Origin: Streptomyces sp. SM10
GTDB taxonomy: Bacteria; Actinomycetota; Actinomycetes; Streptomycetales; Streptomycetaceae
DNA length: 64,000 nucleotides
Direction: 5' to 3'
Assembly (NCBI RefSeq): GCF_002910915.1
Contig: NZ_NEUF01000048.1
Span: 225,848-289,847, forward strand
Under the pieces are notes generated by a model that searched no databases, was not told the DNA's origin, and was given only the letters and a program-made list of their open reading frames with translations. Within the stretch, counting starts at the first letter, position 1, and every line of letters begins with the position of its first letter. A program made the position numbers and the translations under genes. This document shows, in pieces, positions 58,959-64,000 of the stretch.

Positions 58959-61900
58959 GTGCACAGAAGCAGCAGACGGCTCCGCGCCCGAAAGACACTC
59001 GCCCTCTTCACCGGCGGACTGCTCGCCGCCGCAACCCTCACGCTGGGCTCCTCGCCGGCCGCCACCGCAGACGCCCCGCAGGCCCCGGCCGCGCAGGACG
59101 CCGCCGAGGACTTCCAGCAGGTCACCCTCGCCAAGGGCGCCGCCGAGACCGGTGAACCGATCTCGCTCGCGGTGCTCCCCGACCGCAGTGTGCTGCACAC
59201 CTCGCGCAGCGGCGAGCTGCGCATCACCGACAGCGCGGGCAACACCCGGGTCTCCGGCACCATCCCCGTCTACTCGCACGACGAGGAGGGCCTCCAGGGC
59301 GTCGGGATCGACCCGGACTTCGAGGAGAACCGGGCGGTCTACCTCTACTACGCGCCCCCGCTGGACACCCCGGCCGGTGACGCCCCGGAGAACGGCACGG
59401 CCGCCGACTTCGCGAAGTTCGACGGGGTGAACCGCCTCTCGCGCTTCGTGCTCAAGGAGGACGGCACGCTCGACAACGCCAGCGAGAAGAAGGTCCTCGA
59501 CATCCCGACCACCCGCGGCATGTGCTGCCACGTGGGTGGCGACATCGACTTCGACGCGCAGGGCAACCTCTACCTGTCGACGGGTGACGACTCCAACCCC
59601 TTCGCCTCCGACGGCTTCTCCCCGCTGGACGACCGGGCCGACCGCAACCCCGCCTTCGACGCCCGCCGCACCGCCGGCAACACCAACGACCTCCGCGGCA
59701 AGATCCTCCGCATCAAGGTCGGTGACGACGGCTCGTACACCGTCCCCGAGGGCAACCTCTTCGCGGCCGGGACGGACAGGACGCGCCCCGAGATCTACGC
59801 GATGGGATTCCGCAACCCGTTCCGCTTCAGCGTGGACCGGGCCACCGGCATCCTCTACGTCGGTGACTACGGCCCCGACGCCGGTGCGGCCGACCCGAAC
59901 CGCGGCCCCGCGGGCCAGGTCGAGTTCGCGCGGGTGACGAAGCCCGCCAACTTCGGCTGGCCCTTCTGCACCGGCGACAACGATGCCTTCAACGACTACG
60001 ACTTCGCGACGGGTACCTCCGGCGCCCGCTTCGACTGCGCCGCTCCGAAGAACGAGTCGCGGTACAACACGGGCCTGGTCGACCTGCCGCCCGCGCAGGC
60101 CGCCTGGATCCCGTACGACGGCGCGTCCGTGCCCGAGTTCGGCACCGGCTCCGAGTCCCCCATGGGCGGACCCGTGTACCACTACGACGCGGACCTCGAC
60201 TCGCCGGTGAAGTTCCCCGAGGAGTACGACGGAGACTTCTTCGCCGGGGAGTTCGGCCGGCAGTGGATCAAGCGCATCGAGCAGGACGCCGACGGAGCGG
60301 TCCAGTCCATCAACGACATCCCGTGGACCGGGACGCAGATCATGGACATGGCCTTCGGCCCCGACGGCGCGCTCTACGTCCTGGACTACGGGCTCTCGTG
60401 GTTCGGCGGCGACGAGCACTCGGCGCTCTACCGCATCGAGAACGCCACCGGCGGCCGTTCACCGATCGTCGAGGCGTCCTCGGACAAGACCTCCGGTGTC
60501 GCTCCGCTCAAGGTGAGGTTCTCCTCCGCCGGCACGACCGACGGTGACGGCGACGCACTGACGTACGCCTGGGACTTCGGCGACGGATCCACGTCCACGG
60601 CCGCGAACCCCACCTACAGGTACAAGAAGAACGGCACCTACACCGCCACCGTCACCGCGGAGGACCCGACGGGCCGCACCGGATCCGCCAGCGTCCACGT
60701 GACCGTCGGCAACACGGCGCCCACCGTCGTGATGGAGGCCCCCCTGGACGGCCATCCGTTCGAGTTCGGTGACGAGGTGCCCTTCAAGGTGACCGTCACC
60801 GACCCGGAGGACGGCACGATCGACTGCTCCGAGGTCGAGGTCAAGTTCACCCTGGGCCACGACAGCCACGGTCACGACATCACCACCGAGCACGGCTGCG
60901 AAGGCACCATCAAGACCGCCATGGAGGGTGGCCACGACCCGAACGCCAACATCTACGGCGGCATCTCGGCCTCCTACACGGACGGCGGGGGCGGCGGCCA
61001 GGCCGCACTGACCGGCCGTGACGCGGCCAAGCTCCAGCCCCGCCACCGCCAGGCCGAGCACTTCGACGACTCCTCCGGCGTCACGACCCCGAGCAAGACC
61101 AGCGCGAACGGCGGCCGGACCGTCGGCGACATCGACAACGGCGACTGGATCTCCTTCAGCCCCTACATCCTCCACGGCTCCACGAAGCTCACGGCCCGTA
61201 CGTCGTCGGCCGGCGCGGGAGGCTTCCTCGAAGTGCGGGCGGGCTCGCCCACCGGCAAGATCCTCGGCTCGGCACCCATCCCGGTGACCGGCAGCTGGGA
61301 CTCGTTCCAGGACGTCGACGTGCCGCTGCGCGGCGCCCCGAAGAAGGCCACGGAACTCGTCCTCGTCTTCAAGGGCGGAGCGGGAGCGCTGTACGACGTG
61401 GACGACTTCGAGCTCTCGAACAGCCCCGTCGACCGGACCGCCAAGCGCGTCCTCGTCTTCTCCAGGACCGGCGGCTTCCGGCACGACTCGATCCCCGAGG
61501 GCATCGCCGCGCTGAAGGAGCTCGGCAAGGACACCAACATCACGGTCGACTCCACGGAGGAGGCGGGCCAGTTCACGACGAGCAACCTGGCACGCTACGA
61601 CGCCGTCGTCTTCCTCTCGACGACCGGTGACATCCTCGACGCCGACCAGCAGAAGGCGTTCGAGAACTACGTCGCCACCGGCGGCGGCTACATGGGCGTC
61701 CACGCGGCGGCCGACACGGAGTACGACTGGGAGTTCTACGGCGGCCTCGTCGGCGCCTACTTCGACTCGCACCCGCAGATCCAGCCCGCGACCGTCCGCG
61801 TGGAGAACCACGACCACCCGGCGACCGCGCACCTGGACGAGGCCTGGGACCGTACCGACGAGTGGTACAACTACCGCACCAACCCCCGGGACAAGGCCCA

Positions 61901-62666
61901 GGTCCTCGCCACGCTCGACGAGACGACCTACACCGGCGGCACGATGAAGGGTGACCACCCGATCTCCTGGTGCCAGGCGTACCAGGGCGGCCGCTCCTTC
62001 TACACCGGCCTCGGCCACACCAAGGAGTCCTACACCGAGCCGGCCTTCCGCCAGCACCTGACGGGCGGTCTGCGCTACGCCGCCGGGCAGGTCAAGGCCG
62101 ACTGCAAGCCGGACACCGGCTACCGGTCGATCTTCAACGGCACGACGCTCGACGGCTGGAAGCAGGCCGGTCCCGGGAAGTTCACCGTCGTCGACGGCGA
62201 GCTCCGCTCCGAGGGCGGCATGGGCCTCCTCACCTACCAGGCCAAGGAGCTGAAGTCCTACTCCCTGAAGCTCGACTGGAAGATGGCGGGCGACGACAAC
62301 TCCGGCGTCTTCGTCGGGTTCCCGGAGTCGGACGACCCGTGGTCCGCGGTGAACAACGGCTACGAGGTCCAGATCGACGCCACCGACGCGGCGGACCGCA
62401 CCACCGGGGCCGTCTACACCTTCAAGTCGGCCGACATCAAGGCCCGTGACCGGGTCCTGAGGCCGCCCGGCCAGTGGAACAGCTACGAGATCAAGGTCCA
62501 GGGCGAGCGGCTCCGGATCTTCCTCAACGGGGTGAAGATCAACGACTTCACCAACACCGACCCGGTCCGCAGCCTCAAGAACGGCTACATCGGCCTCCAG
62601 AACCACGGGGCCGACGACCAGGTCTCCTTCCGCGACATCCAGCTGAAGGAGCTGCCCTCGACGTAG
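58959..62666 (+). CDS. Secreted sugar dehydrogenase/PKD/CBM6/ThuA/DUF1080 protein
   Basis: A 1235-residue exported protein. In order: signal peptide (1-38); a glucose/sorbosone-dehydrogenase-type propeller (about 50-494, e.g. GVGIDPDFEENRAVYLYY, MGFRNPFRFSVD); a PKD domain (about 500-584, YAWDFGDGSTST); a CBM6-like module (about 694-821, RQAEHFDDSSGV, DIDNGDWISF); a ThuA domain (about 829-1044, VLVFSRTGGFRHDSIP, YMGVHAAADTEYDW); and a DUF1080/3-keto-disaccharide hydrolase domain (about 1055-1234, FNGTTLDGWK). GTG 58959 fits the signal peptide. ThuA and DUF1080 domains are linked to 3-keto-glycoside metabolism, so it may bind, oxidise and split a glycoside outside the cell before import by the upstream transporter. 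Confidence 0.9.
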   Translation: MHRSSRRLRARKTLALFTGGLLAAATLTLGSSPAATADAPQAPAAQDAAEDFQQVTLAKGAAETGEPISLAVLPDRSVLHTSRSGELRITDSAGNTRVSGTIPVYSHDEEGLQGVGIDPDFEENRAVYLYYAPPLDTPAGDAPENGTAADFAKFDGVNRLSRFVLKEDGTLDNASEKKVLDIPTTRGMCCHVGGDIDFDAQGNLYLSTGDDSNPFASDGFSPLDDRADRNPAFDARRTAGNTNDLRGKILRIKVGDDGSYTVPEGNLFAAGTDRTRPEIYAMGFRNPFRFSVDRATGILYVGDYGPDAGAADPNRGPAGQVEFARVTKPANFGWPFCTGDNDAFNDYDFATGTSGARFDCAAPKNESRYNTGLVDLPPAQAAWIPYDGASVPEFGTGSESPMGGPVYHYDADLDSPVKFPEEYDGDFFAGEFGRQWIKRIEQDADGAVQSINDIPWTGTQIMDMAFGPDGALYVLDYGLSWFGGDEHSALYRIENATGGRSPIVEASSDKTSGVAPLKVRFSSAGTTDGDGDALTYAWDFGDGSTSTAANPTYRYKKNGTYTATVTAEDPTGRTGSASVHVTVGNTAPTVVMEAPLDGHPFEFGDEVPFKVTVTDPEDGTIDCSEVEVKFTLGHDSHGHDITTEHGCEGTIKTAMEGGHDPNANIYGGISASYTDGGGGGQAALTGRDAAKLQPRHRQAEHFDDSSGVTTPSKTSANGGRTVGDIDNGDWISFSPYILHGSTKLTARTSSAGAGGFLEVRAGSPTGKILGSAPIPVTGSWDSFQDVDVPLRGAPKKATELVLVFKGGAGALYDVDDFELSNSPVDRTAKRVLVFSRTGGFRHDSIPEGIAALKELGKDTNITVDSTEEAGQFTTSNLARYDAVVFLSTTGDILDADQQKAFENYVATGGGYMGVHAAADTEYDWEFYGGLVGAYFDSHPQIQPATVRVENHDHPATAHLDEAWDRTDEWYNYRTNPRDKAQVLATLDETTYTGGTMKGDHPISWCQAYQGGRSFYTGLGHTKESYTEPAFRQHLTGGLRYAAGQVKADCKPDTGYRSIFNGTTLDGWKQAGPGKFTVVDGELRSEGGMGLLTYQAKELKSYSLKLDWKMAGDDNSGVFVGFPESDDPWSAVNNGYEVQIDATDAADRTTGAVYTFKSADIKARDRVLRPPGQWNSYEIKVQGERLRIFLNGVKINDFTNTDPVRSLKNGYIGLQNHGADDQVSFRDIQLKELPST

Positions 62667-62760
62667 GGCGGCCACCTCCGGCGCCGGCGGTGGGCGGGGA
62701 AGCGCACACCTTCCCCGCCCACCGCCCACCACCCCTCTTCATCCCCCAGGGAGGCAGCCC

Positions 62761-63879
62761 GTGACCGCACATGCCGTCCGTACCGGAGTCTGGTTCATCG
62801 GAGCACGTGGCTCCGTCGCCACCACCGCCACCGCGGGGGCCGCGGCCATCGCGGCCGGGCTCCACCCGCCGACCGGCATGGTCACCGAGACACCGCCCTT
62901 CACCGGTGCCGGGCTGCCTCCTGTGACCTCACTGGTCTTCGGCGGTCACGACACCCTTGACTGCCCCCTGCCCAAGCGGGCCGAAGCCCTGGCCGCCGGG
63001 GGAGTGCTCCCCTACGGACTACCCTCGGCCCTCGAGGCCGAACTCACCGTCGTGGACGCGGAGATACGCCCCGGCGGGCCGCTTCCGGGCGACACCCGCG
63101 GGGACGAGGAGCTCATCGCGGCGTTCGCCGCCGACATCGAGGACTTCACCCGACGGAACGGGCTGGCGCGCACCGTCGTCATCAACGTGGCCTCGACCGA
63201 ACCCGCCCCCGGCGAGGCCGACTCCCGCCTGCCCGCCAGCTCGCTCTACGCGGCGGCGGCACTCCGCGCCGGCTGCCCGTACGCCAACTTCACCCCGTCC
63301 ACGGGGCTGCGCAGCCCGCACCTCCACGACGCCGTCGCCTCCTGCGCCCTGCCCCACGCCGGACGCGACGGCAAGACCGGCCAGACGCTGCTCCGCTCCG
63401 TGCTCGCACCGATGTTCGTCCAGCGTGCCCTGCCGGTGCGCGCCTGGTCGGGCACCAACCTGCTGGGAGGCGGGGACGGGGCGGCGCTGGCCGATCCGGC
63501 GGCGGCGGCAGCGAAGAACGCCGGCAAGGAACGCGTGCTCGCCGACACCCTCGGCGCCGCCCCCGAGGGGGAGGTCCACATCGACGACGTACCGGCGATG
63601 GGGGACTGGAAGACGGCGTGGGACCACATCGCCTTCGACGGGTTCCTCGGCTCACGGATGATCCTCCAGACGATCTGGCAGGGCTGCGACTCCGCCCTCG
63701 CGGCACCACTGGTCCTGGACCTGGCCCGGCTGCTGGCCCGGTCGCACGAGGCGGGCCTCACCGGCCCGCGGCCCGAACTGGGCTTCTACTTCAAGGACCC
63801 GGACGGCGGCCCCGCCGCGCTGCCCGAGCAGTACGCGGCGCTGCTGGCCTTCGCCGACCGTCTGCGGGCCGCCCGATGA
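62761..63879 (+). CDS. Inositol-3-phosphate synthase family protein
   Basis: A 372-residue myo-inositol-1-phosphate-synthase-like protein. The NAD-binding turn is GVWFIGARGSVATT (residues 9-22). Later segments VVINVASTEPAPGE, YANFTPSTGLRSP, GRDGKTGQTLLRSVLAPMFVQRALPVRAWSGTNLLGG and GFLGSRMILQTIWQGCDSALAAPLVLDLARL match the family order, with the active-site Lys in DGKTGQT. AGGGAGG precedes GTG 62761. Its stop overlaps the ATG of the next gene, so the two are coupled. It may be a paralogue for a specialised cyclitol or lipid rather than the mycothiol-pathway enzyme; that is inference. Confidence 0.88.
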   Translation: MTAHAVRTGVWFIGARGSVATTATAGAAAIAAGLHPPTGMVTETPPFTGAGLPPVTSLVFGGHDTLDCPLPKRAEALAAGGVLPYGLPSALEAELTVVDAEIRPGGPLPGDTRGDEELIAAFAADIEDFTRRNGLARTVVINVASTEPAPGEADSRLPASSLYAAAALRAGCPYANFTPSTGLRSPHLHDAVASCALPHAGRDGKTGQTLLRSVLAPMFVQRALPVRAWSGTNLLGGGDGAALADPAAAAAKNAGKERVLADTLGAAPEGEVHIDDVPAMGDWKTAWDHIAFDGFLGSRMILQTIWQGCDSALAAPLVLDLARLLARSHEAGLTGPRPELGFYFKDPDGGPAALPEQYAALLAFADRLRAAR

Positions 63880-64000
63880 GGGTGCTGCGGCTGCTCGCCG
63901 CCGTGACCGCCTCGCCGCGCCTGCTCGGCGCACGCCCCCCGGGCCCGGCTTCCCCGGCGGCCCCTGTGCGGGTCTCCCCAGACAGCCTGTCCGGCGCGGG
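63876..64000 (+). CDS. Start of a coupled gene (cut by window)
   Basis: ATG 63876 overlaps the preceding TGA and opens a frame to the window end: MRVLRLLAAVTASPRLLGA followed by Pro/Ala-rich residues. The hydrophobic start could be a signal peptide or the beginning of a membrane protein. Too short to identify. Confidence 0.45.
   Translation, partial: MRVLRLLAAVTASPRLLGARPPGPASPAAPVRVSPDSLSGA

Overview
The window reads as chromosomal DNA of a Streptomyces or a very close relative. GC content is very high, third codon positions are almost all G or C, GTG and TTG starts are common, and stop/start overlaps of the ATGA or GTGA type recur. The gene families are typical of the genus: LacI, ROK, IclR and GntR regulators, MalFG-type importers lacking their own ATPase, secreted multidomain sugar enzymes, and a SecDF fusion. 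I see no rRNA or tRNA gene, no CRISPR array and no intact transposase.

Layout. 1-7.4 kb: tail of an aldo/keto reductase, then a tightly packed peptidase operon (M55 D-aminopeptidase, M20, S9, S66 LD-carboxypeptidase) and a secreted X-Pro/CocE-type hydrolase behind a TetR-like operator. 7.5-14.2 kb: small membrane protein, YbdK-type carboxylate-amine ligase, VOC protein, methyltransferase, a PAP2-diacylglycerol kinase fusion, and an IclR/SMP-30 pair. 14.3-21 kb: an aminotransferase-fold protein without the PLP lysine, two metallo-beta-lactamase-fold hydrolases, a DedA protein, and a large membrane-anchored phosphatase-like protein. 21-28 kb: LacI regulator, an NAD-dependent DNA ligase paralogue, two decayed genes, and a fused SecDF. 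28-31 kb: small housekeeping-type genes.

31.1-42.3 kb is the most coherent system. A LacI repressor diverges from a binding protein, two permeases, a GH5-like enzyme, a secreted GH85 endo-beta-N-acetylglucosaminidase and a GH38 alpha-mannosidase. Together these would release high-mannose N-glycans outside the cell, import them, and dismantle them inside. Two near-palindromic operators sit between the repressor and the operon.

42.3-50.9 kb: aldo/keto reductase, acyl-CoA synthetase, LysR with a divergent BASS-type transporter, FdhD beside a truncated formate-dehydrogenase iron-sulfur subunit, a KAS III-type ketosynthase, a GntR regulator, and the remnant of a family-39-like glycosyltransferase.

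51.1-62.7 kb is a second sugar system: ROK regulator, Rbs-type ABC importer, Gfo/Idh/MocA dehydrogenase, TIM-barrel isomerase, and a 1235-residue secreted protein combining a sugar-dehydrogenase propeller, PKD, CBM6, ThuA and DUF1080 domains. This points to keto-sugar (3-keto-glycoside) chemistry. The ROK gene and the secreted protein share a collinear promoter block about 80 bp long. Two 19-bp-period repeat arrays lie inside the importer genes' intergenic spaces. The window ends in an inositol-phosphate-synthase-like gene and the start of a coupled gene.
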